From Apostichopus japonicus (Eukaryota; Echinodermata; Holothuroidea; Aspidochirotida; Stichopodidae), in assembly GCF_037975245.1 (NCBI RefSeq), contig NC_092569.1:29782168-29846167 (forward strand): DNA of 64,000 bases, read 5' to 3'. Positions 35,701-48,210 of this stretch are shown piece by piece. Position numbers and translations under genes: made by a program. Under the pieces are notes generated by a model, which worked only from the letters and a program-made list of their open reading frames with translations, ran no database searches and was not told the origin of the DNA. Each line of letters starts with the position of its first letter. Positions within the stretch are counted from its first letter, which is position 1.

Positions 35701-38700
35701 TCCGTTTTGGATCCGAAGTCTTGATTATGGATCACCAACAGTATAGAACTTTATAGTACACAGTTAAAAGTGCACCATCACCATGCATTCTGCATTCATC
35801 ACCAATGCTATTAGTAGGACTTACACTGTAGAGTCAATGAATTCATGTGAAATTTGTTCATTTTAAATTTTAGAATTTAGATGTTGTCAAAACAGCAAAG
35901 ATCATCAGTATGTTCCCCCTAAATAATAGATTGGTCAAATAGTACTCAAATACATGTGTATGTGTATTCTCATAATTAATAGACTTTACCTCTAAAATTA
36001 GAAATATTGCACACTTGCTAAATTAGAGACCACCGATCGCCCAAAAGACAAACTGGTTTGACAAAGGGCTGTTGAACGTTTCTTCTAAGTTCGAACATGA
36101 GTGACCATTGTTTTATATTTCATCTAGCATATTTAAGGCTAGATACTGATGACCTTCAAATGATGCTTAAATGAGGTGTTGAATAGAGGTGCTGAAATTG
36201 TGAATGAACAAGACTAATGTAGATCTACACTATAGTAGGCTACAGTACAGTAAAATATTAGTGTAAAGAAAAGAAAAGAAAGAGAGAAAAACAAGTGAAA
36301 GTCAAACATGTTGAATGAAGCAAAGTGAGTATAAAACAAAACCAGGGCCAAAAAGTAAAAACAAAAAATGCTGCACAACTAAGAAAGACAATTTAGTTAA
36401 AATAAAACAAACTATAAGAGACATAAATCTCACCGTCTGCAGGTACAGCACAGAAGAGCACAAACATGCAAAATAGAGAATATACATGGACATTAATTAC
36501 ACATAATAATTACAATAATAATAAATAAAAATAGTAGTAATAATAACGAATGCTGCAATATACACATAGATTAAAGGTTGCATGTAATATACAGATCCTT
36601 TATTGCATGCATCTAACACACTCCACTTAAGGAGGAACATGCCAGAGAAACAGAGCATACAATTTGTAAAAGTTATAATTAATAACACATTAATAAATGG
36701 CAGTGCCAAGATACAGACTGACATACAGTATAAATGGATCGTACTGTACATGCATGCTTCACTTAGACTGTACGTGTACAAGCTGCACAAATTAAGGGAG
36801 AACAAGCCATGGTGAATTCATTAGAAAAATATTGCAAGGTTTTTGTGTACATGCAAACTCTTCTCCTGGAAGCAGCTTCACCAAAACATTTTTAATGTAT
36901 TGATGGATTGGAGTATAACTGAGATGAAATAACATTACTTGCCACACAATAGAACCATGCCCCTCTTCTCCCTCCCCCCCCCCCCCCCGAACCTGCATCT
37001 GTTTTGTTTTTATGATGTAAAAAACCTCATTGTGTACATGCAAACTGTACTGTACACACTAACATATATATAGGACAAAAGCTGCAAATTTCAGTCCTAA
37101 TTTCACTTCATTTTACCATCGATGGCATTGAACAACTTGCCGATAAACGTACAAAAGTCTTGTATGTAGTTATATGAATTGTGTGTACATACTGTATGTT
37201 TATGATGTCTTATACATGTACTGTATTTACATACTGTACTCAGCTTCTTATTGTACATGTGACTCACAGTATATAATTTACCACACTCAATACTGTAAGG
37301 ACTGCAATGTACAGCAATTAATGCACTGTGCTGTACTGTACAGTACAGCACACTACATTAGTGTCTTTAGTGTAGTTTGGTGCTCATCTACTCACTCAAA
37401 GAGTAGTTATTAATGACAGTGCAGTAACTTCAGAAAGTACTGTGTGTCAAATATGTGTGTTTTCTGAGAAAATAACAATTCAACATTTTATATGCATTTA
37501 TTGCAAAATTGGTCATCTTGTGTCATTTTTTTAAACATGGAGAAAACATACTTGGAGGCTTTCAGTGATACATATTGTATACATACATAGTGTTAGATTT
37601 ATAGTGTGAAATGAAATGTATCTATGGTTTCTTAAAATCGGCTGAATTCTGAAGAGGTATAACAATCAAATTTGTGATTTTTGTGTACAATTTTGAAATT
37701 TGTCTCTGGTCAATTCCCTCTAAAACTGCTCCAAGCCTGATGAATTAACAGTAAGTCAAAATCAGTATTGTCTCTCAACTTGGATCATGTACATACATAT
37801 TAATGTTGAACACAAAATACAACCTACTGTACAGTACTGTACAGTACTGTACACCGATTAAAGAGTGAAATACCTTGTCAGCTATATGAACACCCACGCA
37901 ATGTACATTTTGCCCTGCATGTAACATTTTTTGGCTGTTTTAAATTGTAGTTTATTGGAACATTGTGAGACAGTGCCCCCGCACTGCAGTATGAGACGGG
38001 TAAGTGTCCTGGAAGTGTGGGCGCAGTACTATCGTTTCCAGCCATGCACAGTAGGTTAATAGGCAGATACGAAAGTGCATACAGTAGTACAGTATCTTTA
38101 TGTATGTAGAGTTGGAGGCAGGTCAGGGAGCAATAAGAAACGTCTCTTTACAATGTAAGAAAACAATTCAATAGTATGTGAAACTACTGTACTGTAAATA
38201 TAGCACAACCAATTGATACAAAGCTGGGCAGGAAACAAACACAGTTCATGAGCAATGGGAGGAAAGGAGACTATGTGTGGAGTACTATCACAGGCACTAG
38301 TACTGTATATAGTCTAGGCATGTATGTGAGTTAGGCTAACTTTGCACACTAGTTAATATGGAATTATAATATATATCTGTTATCCCATCTGAAAATGGGC
38401 AGAATGCTATATATATGTACAGTAAGTGTAGGAGGGCAATGGGACAAAATAGACCTCAGATCCTTCAAGAACTGCTACACATAATTTGAACACTGACTAA
38501 AATTCTCCGACTGATACCATATATGTGTGTGATCGATTATATAACATACGATGTTCTCTGTTCAAGTCATGAGACATTAAAGGGTGTGAAGACTCGCGCA
38601 GAAAGAAACGTCTAATGCTGGTAATCTGACCTATTTTCGAGTGAGGTGTAACAGAAATGTTAGGCACCACCATCGATCCCAGAAAATACACACACAGCTT

Positions 38701-41700
38701 GCTACTGTCGGTAAAATTAGACACTAGTGTACAGTCAGTACATACAGCTGCGGTCGATACCCACAGCACAGTGTGCAAACGATACAGCGATGGACATCTC
38801 AGGTCCAGCTAAAGATAACAAGGTATCACATTTCATCACTCTCTGCATTTAGTGCAAGCAACGGAAAGTTAACTTTTTAAAGATGGCGGCACGCTGTTTG
38901 GGACAAGTCTTCAATGCCTTTATTGTCATTAATGCCTAATTTTCTTGGAATATTTCAGTTCAGGTTTTATCGAAAGGGAAACTAAACAATGACTGAAATT
39001 TTTCCTGAAAGTTACTTGATTTTACAGTAAATATTCCATCCATTATATTTGAAATATCCTGGAATTTATTGCTTTTTTAAGAGGAACAGGATAAACAGTC
39101 GTCACATGGAGTGAAAGGCAGGTCAGTTTGTCACTTATTTTTTCTTATAGCTTTCAAAGATCATCATTATTTTATCAAGTACTATTCTGTTCAGTCACAT
39201 TTGTTCAATTCACTGTACATAATATATTCAGCATATTCTATCACAGCTAAGTAATAAAGCTTTCTCTTCTGAGATGTTCATTAGTGCATTAAGAGTGGAA
39301 CATTGCTGGTTTGAGCGGTAGCACGTCATTGACACATCTTTGTATGCTTCCATGTTACTTGTACTGTACTTTCAATACGTACAGAATATGAGCCCACAAA
39401 TGCTGGGTTAAAAAAAAAGAAGTTCACACCCAAGTTGTATCACATTGTGCATATATACACAACATACATTGCTACATCATGCAACTTTTGGGTTATAATG
39501 TGTTCAACAGTTTACACATGTATATAAAGTGCTTCAAATATATGGTCAATTCCATGATAAGGTCAACATCATACCAAAAAATTTAAAATCAATGTACATT
39601 AAAATTGTATAAGTTTCCAATAAATAGAATACTTGTAGTTACTAAAAATATTTTTTTCACCCCAGAAACATCATTTGTTTGATTATGGGGTCGGTAATAA
39701 CAAATGGTTCCCGTAGTAACTAAATTATGAAAAATACAGTGAAATTTCATTTTGTGCAGATTTGTACATATTAATCATAGGTATCATCAGTGTTTTGGAC
39801 TAATTATATTTGCTATAGCATAGTGCTCACTTAATAGCTTCAATTTTTTTTCTACATCAAGGCATTAGACAATAGTGGTGAATTGAAAACACCCTCCATT
39901 TACTGTCACGCGAGTCACAAAATTTACTGTTTTTGTTTTTTTTTCTCCTTGCCTGCACAATAGTTTTACTCCAAATAATGAATATCAAGTCTTCACATAG
40001 ATACCAAAAGGATTACTGAATTTTCCTTTCCAGAAGATATTCAAATTTTGCGGAAAATCACCCTTTACGAATGTCACGCGAGTCACGTCACGCGAGTCAC
40101 GTCAATTCAAGATAGTGTTTCTACCTATTAACTGTGTGTTGGACTAATTATATTTGCTATAGCATAGTGTTAACTTTATAGCTTCAATTTTTTTTTGACA
40201 TCAAGGCATTAGACAACAGTGGTAAATTGAAAACAGTAAACACCCTCGATTAACTGCCACGTGAGTCACAAAATTTACTGTTTTTTTTTTTTTTCTCCTT
40301 GTCTGCACAGTAGTTTTACTCCAAATAATGAATATCACGTCTTCACATAGATACCAAAAGGATTACTGAATTTTCCTTTCCAGAAGATATTCAAATTTTG
40401 CAGAAAATCACCCTTTACGAATGTCACGCGAGTCACGTCACGCGAGTCACGTCAAATCAAGATAGTGTTTCTACCTATTTACTGTGTGAAATTTGCAGGG
40501 ATGTTATAGTTTGATGAATGAATCACTGATTGAAGATATCATATATGCATTCCCCTTTAATTAGGCAACTTGAATAATATGGGCACACATAATGCAACTA
40601 ATTATGATAATTTCATTTGAAGTATCAGAATTTAAAATCATGAATATTTATTCGCAATATACTGTAATGCCTATTTTATCACCACATTTGGAAAGTTAGC
40701 ACTTGTCATTGATTTTTAAGTAATATACAAAAACATAATATATATTTGTATCTGGCAATGCCATGTGCTATGACTTGACAACCTTAAGGTTTTAACTGCT
40801 CAATCATTCCCAAAATCCTATGAGCGAATGTATCTTCTCAAATATTACACTTTTGGTTTATTCAAATATGACAAATGAGAATGGTAATTTGAATCACATT
40901 TTGATAGATCTCTTTCTTCTATAACTCTCAAATGAGTGACTTCAACAGACTAAATGTTGTTACAAATATTAATTGACAAGATATATTGCCTGAACAACTG
41001 TACTACCCGTACAGTATATTACCTACTGTCTGCAGTCATGAAGGTAACTCGGGGAGGTAATATCATCTGGACATTCCCAAGGGAAGTACCTTTTGGACAC
41101 TTTCTAGACCAATGAATGTTATATTTCACTATGCAAGATCTATACCTTTGATTCACTACTGCATTTGGTCTAGAACTATCCGAAAAGTGAACTAGTCACG
41201 CGAGTCACGTTTTCTTGTCACGCGAGTCACAATACATCTTCATCGTTATTTTCATGCGTTACAACATTTTTTCAAAGTTGCATAGCAATTGAGGTAGAGG
41301 TGTTTTTCAACTTCGGTATGATTACAAAAAGTGATTGGAAATATTTTAATAAGACATAAGAAATCGAACATTTGTGTGTGCATTCTGATTTTTGCTAATA
41401 GTAACTGTCACGCGAGTCGCGTTTAGTTTTTCGCCAATTTCACCCCCAATACTTGAGGTATAAATATTTTTTGTCTACTGTTGTAAGCATTAAGGCTTAC
41501 CTTACTGACTACATGACTGCTTTTTCCCAGGTAATTTCTTTATTTGTTTAATGATATTAAATAGAGAGGAATTTTAGTAAAAATGTCACGCGAGTCACCG
41601 TGGAATTGACCATATTCAAGTTTAGGTTTGAATGTGTAAATTTCATGCACATGTTAAAGCTCAATATCATTATTGCACGGTCCTCAAATTTTAGCAAGTC

Positions 41701-44700
41701 AAAAATAACGGTCACTTGTCACGACCTGTGTGCAAATTAAAACCTGTAACTATTTTTAGAGCCTCTTTCAAAGAAATCTTTCTCGCTGAGACATATTGTC
41801 TTGCTAAATTGAACACTCGTCAATGTCTGGAAAAAACAAAATGATATGCAGCACCTCCAGAAAATTTATCTTGAAAAATTTTAAATAAATTTTGACCATG
41901 TTAAAAAAAAGTGGATGTGATACAGATGAGCTTTACGTACAGTACAGTGCGACTCAAAAACAATAGCCTCACCTCACATCCTTCAGTTTCAGTGCCTGAA
42001 TATCCCTTAATATCTCACGGAAGCTCAGAGGTCTGTTGGGGTATTTCTTTAAAACCTGAAATCAAATTAAATTTTAGGAAAAGAAAAGAGAAAAAACGTT
42101 AAGCACATTATGAATTATACATGTATATAAATATGATTTTAAGTGTTAAAGGTATTACAATGTATACAGTGCAGTATGATGTAAGAACTGCATAACAATT
42201 TAACCATTTAACTGAATATAACATGATACCGTATGCTGTTCAAACGGACCTATGAGAAGAGGGCAAATTCAAGGACAAAACAGGGACACTGCTGTGCGGG
42301 TGCAAAATTTACCAGAAAGTGTTCACTGTACACTATGTGCATGAACAGTACAGTACGCTTACTGTAAGTCACATGTATATGAACAGTAAAAAAGAATAGT
42401 CTGGGGTGATAATTTATTTGTAACAATTTGTGTCATTCTGCGATAATTTGTTAATGATGATTGAAAATCAGTCCGATATTATAAGCATGCCCCCACCGCC
42501 CCCCCCCCCCCCCACCAACCTCCCTTTGTAAATGCCACTGATTTAATTTCCCCAAAAGGTAAAGTCAATGGAATCCTACCCAACCTAAGCTAAAAATAAA
42601 GAAAATGAAATGAAAACAAAAGACACAAAGGTTGTTGTCAATCTGCAACAATGACATACCCAAGTCATCAACTAACTGTATGCTACAAACTGTGTCAACT
42701 TTAGATCCTCACAAACATTAGGTTAGGAATCAAATGTAACATTTCACCATACGATATATAGTAAACATGTTCCTCTACAGTGAAATTTATACACATGTAG
42801 CCTATCCTTGCAAATTGCCTCTAAGTGCACATAGCTCCTTTCTCTATCCCACCCCCCTCCCCCCCAAAAAAAACAACAACCATCCTCCTCCTCATCCAAA
42901 CAACTCAGACGACTGTCAGACAACAGTAGCACTTGGCATCAATACGACTTTATCAGACATAGATGCATCTACAGTACTTAGGAAGCCCAGAGTTCATACT
43001 CTACTGGCTGGCTATAGGATGGCAGTTTGTTTCTCTTTTGTGTATTAACAAGGAAATTTCCATCATTCTTCCATTCCAAATTCTACTGTATTCCACGCCA
43101 AATTGCTACTGAATATGTCAACCATCATCCAAAATGAGCCCAAACTGCTCCTTGGACGTGCCGGCTGTTACTCAACCTTATAATACTGTGCTGTACAGTA
43201 AGCCATTCAGCTTTCAACACAAATGTGTTCAATCTTACATGACTGTCTTCTATGCAGAATGAGGTAAGATGTGGGAGGGGATGGGAGGTGGAGTGGGAGG
43301 AGAAAAAGGGATAAAAGATACCTTATCAAATGTTATAACTTGATTGTGGGCAAATTATCACACTTTGTGAATGAGATGAAGTCCTTGTATAGTCATGATT
43401 GGCAGCTGTTCCTGCATGTTTATACAGTATGTGAATGGATACCATAAATAACCAGACGTGCACAGGCTTTCTGAAAGCAAAATTATTCGTCAAATAAGAG
43501 TGGCTGTGAAAGGCTTGCTGCTGTTTGAACAGGAGTGGCTGTGACTTGACCTTCATAATACTGGGGACTGATGTGCCAAAAAAAACACCATTTAAATTGC
43601 TTCTAGTCCCAATCTTAAATTTACTGTACAGTAGTGAAGCTACTATGACTTATTATCAAGCTACATTTAAGCTGGGCTCTGTATAATTATCAGAATCCCA
43701 AAATTCTGTATTCAAACAGCTACGTACATCAGCAGGCCCACTATATTGCACAATGAACACAAAAGTTAAAAACTTAAAGAGCATACATGTATAAAGGCTT
43801 ACATAAAAGATAGGTCAAAGTAGTCTACTTTAACATATTGGTATTCACTACAACTACAATTATAAATAAAATCAAAAGGATCAGAATAAAGGGGCTCACT
43901 TTCCAAACTTTCGCTATGTCTACAGTTAGCTGTTCAAACAGGTTAAACTTAATCAATTTGATCAAAATTCGGTGAAGGAAAACAAACACAGAGGTAGATT
44001 AAAGTTAACTAATTTAAGGAGGCAAGTACTTATGGATGCCAGCACAGAGGAGTGTTATTTTCTCCATTATGCCAATTAGAGATATTTCTGCTCATGATTG
44101 GCAGATTTTGCCAAATAGACTAGATGTATGTATTGCAAAATCCAGAGAACTTCAATTCTTGCTCACGTCCTTGTCATAAGTTACAGTACTGCTCCGAAGA
44201 AACCTAACATTTGCGCTGCATGGAATGCAATAATCAGTTATCATGCTCATGTCCTCTTGTATAGGAATGCAATTATCGTGGTCATTGCGATAAACTGTCT
44301 ATCTGAGAGTGAATTCCGCGCAATGAACAAAGTTAACTTTATTCATCTCTGCAGAGGTGAGAAGTCCAATGTTTGGTCCGTGCAAGCAATAGTTGTAATC
44401 CTAGTTAATGCTATTCATGCAAGTCACAAAGCAATTAGATCAGAGTGATGTGACAAAATCAGACTTAACCCACTTAAAAAGGCGTTGATTGAGTTCCACA
44501 CACTAAGGCTACTTCGAAACAGAACTGTTTGGTTAAAACCGGCAGTCAGGGTAATGAAATAATCTTGTGGCAAAGCATGAAATGAATTCAGGAGCATTTA
44601 TATTTCAAATCGTTACCTGCCATGTGCTGATTTATCTATGCATATATAAATATGCATTTATATTTATTTCCTTTACAACAATTTTTTTGTTTTACTGAAT

Positions 44701-45183
44701 CAACCCAGCCACTGTAGGGCCTCTACAACCGTACTCAATCTAAATTAACGTTCCCTATGCCAAGTCTGTATCTTACTAGTGTATGGATATTGGTGAAAAA
44801 GTTTATTGTAATTAAGTTTAATTTTAATGGGCACGAATTATTTAAAATAAATATATGAACGATCATCAAACTAACGTGTCTTTTTTGTTGCTAATGTAGA
44901 ACAGCAACAAGATCAAAGAGAGGGCTAAGAGTAGTCTAGGCCTAGTATAACAAGTAATTGTTTTCCGTGTTGGCATAGGCCTAGGCTAGCTTGTACTGAC
45001 AGATAGTGCAATGTACAGTACATTCGTTAGTCTGACTACACAGTACACATATCTGTACGTAATACCACCATATAAAGTGACTCGGGCCAAAGATGGGAGT
45101 GGAATGAAGCTCCGATTTCTTCTTACCAGTTCGGAGGCCTCGATCCAAGTTCTTCCTTTTTGGCGCCTCTTTCTATCCTCCAT
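21765..45183 (-). CDS. ASXL: ASXL, Additional sex combs-like protein (10 coding exons, 1054 aa)
   Basis: Exons on the minus strand: 45183-45127, 42055-41973, 31185-31077, 29863-29743, 28565-28236, 27539-27463, 26237-26118, 25866-25757, 24730-24580 and 23771-21765. They sum to 3165 nt with GT-AG borders and consistent phase. Domains: HARE-HTH at residues about 10-83 ([46 protein letters not shown]); DEUBAD at about 285-386 ([51 protein letters not shown]); C-terminal PHD at 1019-1054 ending CVSCLIR like vertebrate ASXLs. In the family, DEUBAD binds and activates BAP1 (Calypso in flies) to remove ubiquitin from histone H2A in the nucleus. Between DEUBAD and PHD are an IKQE sumoylation-type motif (K587) and three TLAQIK-like repeats. 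The protein is shorter than human ASXL1 (about 1540 aa). The first ATG was chosen because exon 1 then matches the vertebrate N-terminus, a short basic stretch followed by RTW.EA. Confidence 0.95.
24580..26237 (-). CDS. ASXL: ASXL exons 7-9: DEUBAD (BAP1-activating) domain
   Basis: Exon 7 (26237-26118) encodes a basic stretch and [13 protein letters not shown]. Exon 8 (25866-25757) encodes [16 protein letters not shown] and LLRLLPEVD. Exon 9 (24730-24580) encodes [14 protein letters not shown] and [11 protein letters not shown], ending DPWK. The NEF-containing segment and the LPEVD motif are the conserved core of the ASX homology domain that stimulates BAP1. Phases are 0, 0, 2 and 1 as expected for continuous reading. 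Intron 8 holds a minisatellite. Confidence 0.94.
25040..25680. repeat. Minisatellite in ASXL intron 8, about 105-bp unit, about 6 copies
   Basis: The repeated unit includes CAGGATATGGAGTACTCAT, ATCACATTGACATTAGATG, TACTCATTCCAAATTGTAAC and AAATGTCCTCACAATAACC. CAGGATAT recurs at about 25117, 25225, 25332, 25441, 25541 and 25647. Copies differ at a few percent of positions. No ORF. Confidence 0.85.
26520..27125 (-). repeat. Tandem array of tRNA-like (SINE-head) units in ASXL intron 6
   Basis: Six units of about 100-107 bp read best on the minus strand. Each has an A-box-like TAGCACAGTTGG, then TAGAG/TAGAACTC, then CTTGTAACCCTTAGG and a weak B box such as GGTTCAAT. The A-box positions on the plus strand are near 26563, 26666, 26767, 26866, 26973 and 27080. 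Units are joined by TATATGTGTTATATATGTG linkers. A complete tRNA fold was not found, so these are SINE- or tRNA-derived repeats and not tRNA genes. Confidence 0.6.
27463..27539 (-). CDS. ASXL: ASXL exon 6 (77 nt), conserved TISEIL segment
   Basis: This small exon was located because the phases of exon 5 (ends phase 1 at 28236) and exon 7 (starts phase 0 at 26237) do not otherwise match. The acceptor TGACAG and donor AAG|GTAATA flank a frame reading [20 protein letters not shown] then SLHGK. The T-I-x-E-I-L-x-S-H pattern resembles a conserved segment of vertebrate ASXLs, as I recall it. Confidence 0.85.
30669..31069. mobile_element. hAT-like non-autonomous element inserted at the ASXL exon 3 splice donor
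   Basis: The 401-bp element has terminal repeats CAGTGGCGGAGC and GCTCCGCCACTG. The 8-bp target-site duplication ATCTTACC stands at 30661-30668 and 31070-31077. The right copy is the last base of ASXL exon 3 plus its GTAAGAT donor, so the insertion landed on the exon-intron boundary. There is no transposase ORF, and a poly-C run lies near 31033. Confidence 0.9.
33855..34005 (+). mobile_element. tRNA-derived SINE head
   Basis: A perfect B box GGTTCGATCCC lies at 33914-33924, preceded about 55-60 bp upstream by an A-box-like GAGGTGATAAAGGCGG. The element ends in a short ATTATTATT tail near 33980-33997. There is little body, so it is truncated or a short family. Confidence 0.6.
37327..37352. 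repeat. Perfect 26-bp palindrome
   Basis: TGTGCTGTACTGT followed by its exact reverse complement ACAGTACAGCACA, with no spacer. It lies in a stretch full of TACTGTAC/GTACAGTA words. It could form a cruciform or a dimeric binding site. Confidence 0.7.
39541..41614. mobile_element. 2.07 kb inverted-repeat element with GTCACGCGAGTCAC repeats
   Basis: The ends are TATGGTCAATTCCATG (39541-39556) and its near-exact inverse at 41599-41614. The flanking TTCAAATA and TTCAAGTT may be an eroded 8-bp target duplication. Inside, GTCACGCGAGTCAC occurs about nine times, always in the same orientation (near 39904, 40072, 40087, 40422, 40437, 41194, 41217, 41407 and 41585), plus a CCACGTGAGTCAC variant near 40257. 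A segment of about 345 bp (39792-40136) is tandemly duplicated at 40138-40490. No transposase ORF is present and the superfamily is unknown. Confidence 0.7.
41973..45183 (-). CDS. ASXL: ASXL exons 1-2: N-terminal half of the HARE-HTH domain
   Basis: Exon 1 (45183-45127) encodes 19 residues, [19 protein letters not shown], and ends in phase 0 at CTG|GTAAGA. Exon 2 (42055-41973) encodes [20 protein letters not shown] and continues to LKDV, ending in phase 2. Together with exon 3 they form the winged-helix HARE-HTH domain proposed to bind DNA. A second possible donor lies 5 nt earlier in exon 2, but only the chosen one keeps the frame into exon 3. Confidence 0.93.
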
Positions 45184-48100
45184 TGCTTGAATGAAAACTT
45201 AAAGTGCTCTTCCCAGGCATCAATGGCCGTTCGGACTTTCAATTAGCGTTCAAAAATCGCGATAAACACGGTCTCCGTTTGTAACGGCAACGCCATTTGT
45301 ATTCAACGTTCAATGCGATATGTGGTACACTCGATGTAGGCATATGTCTACAACACACAAGTTGACCTTTGACCTCCTTGTACCTAATTAACAATGCAGC
45401 TATAACTGTTCGTAAACAAAAAGTGGGGACGACGAAAATTTGGAAAGTAACCCTGAAAGACGTAGGAGTTTCCTCCGTCCTGTACAGTAAGTGTCAATTC
45501 CAACCATAACACATCGATATTGTGCACCTGCGTAATTCTAGGAAGCTTTGTGACTGGTCTTACGCAGAAGCATACGTGTGAATGCAGTCCCAGATTGTTA
45601 CTAGGTTATTCCAAACATTTATCCCTAACGAAGCGTTATACTGTAGGGGTTCTGGGCTAGGCTACGTCTAACGTACCTTGACCAAGTGATTGCGACCGTG
45701 TTTATTTATGGTATACATAAACCCTAAGTTAATTACGTTAGATACATGCATCATGTATGTGGACCTGTCCTACGTTATGCTGTATGTGGACTAGTTAGGC
45801 CTCCTATCGGCCTTGCCAACATTATGATGCGAAATATCATTACAACCAATTTTTACCAAGCTAATGATCATTTTCCCTTTACGTCCCCAGTTGGCACTTA
45901 GGCAAATGTCAGTAGCCACTAGCATGAGCCCAATGTTACTTCTTTGCTTGCCTAATAACATTCACTTAAATTGCCAAAGACAGTCAAGTATGTGAGAATG
46001 GCAAAACAGCTGCCAAAGAGCAAGATAGTGTGAAACTGCGATTTAAGAATTACTTTTTTGGAGCATTCTGCGCAAGAGTTTAACAAAATGTCAATAAAGA
46101 AGTTACATTTGTACCAAAACTAACATGAATGATATAGCCTAGCCTCTCTGTTAGTTATGATACTTCTTCATATGCAAGTGTGATCCACTAACCATCACGT
46201 TATCATCATTGATTTTACATAGTGGGAGAAGGTGCAGTCACAATCCCAAAACCAATCAGTGCAATGTTTCAAAGTAATCTTTTCGAAAGAACAACTAAGT
46301 TATACAGCTTGACCTTCTTTTAGAAGTACTAGTATGGTGGCATATGGTAACTTGACATGTTCCCTAACTTTGAATACCGGATATATGTAGCTGGCAAGCT
46401 GCACAGATAGACACCGGGTTCGACCATGTTTTGAAGTGAATTGTAACCATTTCTTAATGCAGTTGTTATCTACACAGCCTCAACAAAAACTGATATTTAA
46501 CTTAATCTGGTAAAAAAGAAAACATCAGTTATGTGTAGCCTATTCTGAGTCACTTTCATGAAATTATTTCACACATTTACCTAAAGGTATATATATACAG
46601 TTAACTTTAAATAATGCATGTGTGAAGTTACGGAGGTGTTTCATTCCACTGAGTTTTTTTGACTGAGACCTTTAAATACAAGTATCTGTTTCATTCTGCT
46701 GATGCCTGATGAAACCATCAATGAAACTACACAGTTGAATGATAGAAGTTAATGACAGAAAACTTTATTACCAGATTTTATGATGATGGCAAAGTCTCTT
46801 AAATTGTCTATATTTGTTTTAACAAATGTTATGTTCTTTGACTATGTCATATAACTTTGTTTACTATTTATATGTGATTAGCCTACCCCATATGCAAATT
46901 GAAAGACATAGTTTGTCCCTTCTTTTGGTAAATTTTAAGAGCTGCCTTGTTACTGGTAGGCCTTTGTTCAAACTTATTAAATCAGCTCGTAAGTTAGATA
47001 GTTGTGTGAAAGAGACAAAATGATTTTCTGCTTTCTTCTATGACAGTTATTTGTTTGAGTGGGTATATAGTCTGGTACAATGTACAGTGATATATCTAGA
47101 TCAGTTCTCAACCACATGATAAAACTACTTAGACTCTGCAGCTATTTGTTCACAGTAGCTTTGATAGACTTTAATGTTAACTCTATTTGTCTTTGCAAAC
47201 TATGGAAAATTGCTTGCAGATGAACTAAGTTATATCTAGGTAATGATATGTTTCATTCATTGGTGATTGCATTCTAGTAAACCATGTTTTATTATACTTG
47301 TGACCTACAGTACAGTTTATCCAGGATGGTCTGCGAGTAGCCACGAGAATGGAAAATTCTGAGATTGCAGGTTTGTAACTTGAAAGTGCCTCTGAAAGTT
47401 GCTTACAATTTATCACTCACTCAAGTTGCATAGCCCTGATGAAATTATGCAAACATTTCAAATGTGTTGCATTTCAAGGTCAAATCAACAGCCACATTAT
47501 AATAGGAAAACTGTGTGCTTTTGAAGAACATATATCGTGATGATAATATCAAAGATCGCCCATTGTGCTCCATTTCCTAGAGAACAACAAAGTTTTGTTC
47601 TCTAGTAAAAATGGTGCAGTTACCGGTTATATTTTAGCACTACCAAATAATGACTGTAACACTCTTCAGCCCTGATGCTAATTAGGCAAATTAGATTAGT
47701 ACCTCTGATACTGTGTGTTGTCCCCTTGAAAGTCTGTGCTACATACATGTAAGAATGAATTCTGGTTTTGGGGAAAATGAGCCACATACTACTGTAACCC
47801 ACAGGCTGTTTGACGGTTCTAACCAGGAACCATTTGATGGAACCAGTTTATTTATTTGTGATTGTTTAGAGTAACAGTAACATTGGTATTTTAGTAGGAA
47901 GGGATAGTTACCTATAACTTATTACATGTACAGTAGATATATGCATCAGACTCTCTTTCAGTTTTAAGTATTCAAATAATGTTATATTATATTTTATGGC
48001 TGAGTCATTGGTATGGGAGTGGGGCAGGGATGGGGGGGGTGGGTTGATGTTTGTGAATATCAACATTTTCCTGTTAAGTCTTGTTCATAAGTTGATAGAA

Positions 48101-48210
48101 CCAACTTTCATTTGGTAAGACTCTTTATAATAGATTTTGACCACGCCTACAGTATTTTACCCTGTTACGATTCATAGCAAGAGTTAACGTTTATTTCCAA
48201 CACAGTCAAA
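45184..48210. promoter_or_regulatory. Divergent upstream region of ASXL and the CCDC178-like gene
   Basis: The two genes point away from each other with 3.03 kb between start codons. CpG-containing sequence lies at 45190-45470. A donor-like ACA|GTAAGT at 45487, with an acceptor-like CCAACACAG ending at 48205 six bases before the plus-strand ATG, suggests a non-coding first exon for the plus gene starting near ASXL. This would make 45184-45480 a bidirectional promoter. The rest (45500-48200) shows no gene or large repeat. Confidence 0.4.

Larger units (their letters stand above)
31186..41972. other. ASXL intron 2 (10.8 kb)
   Basis: No nested gene was recognised. It is AT-rich and strikingly rich in TACTGTA/TACAGTA words between about 32000 and 42400. 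It contains a tRNA-derived SINE head near 33855-34005, a 26-bp palindrome at 37327-37352, a YY1-like AAGATGGCGGC at about 38880-38890, and a 2.07 kb inverted-repeat element at 39541-41614. ORFs on either strand are short and show no homology I recognise. Confidence 0.7.

Noticed and set aside
38497..38778. 94-codon minus-strand ORF in ASXL intron 2
   Set aside because: No recognisable domain, and no matching splice phase to the neighbouring ASXL exons.
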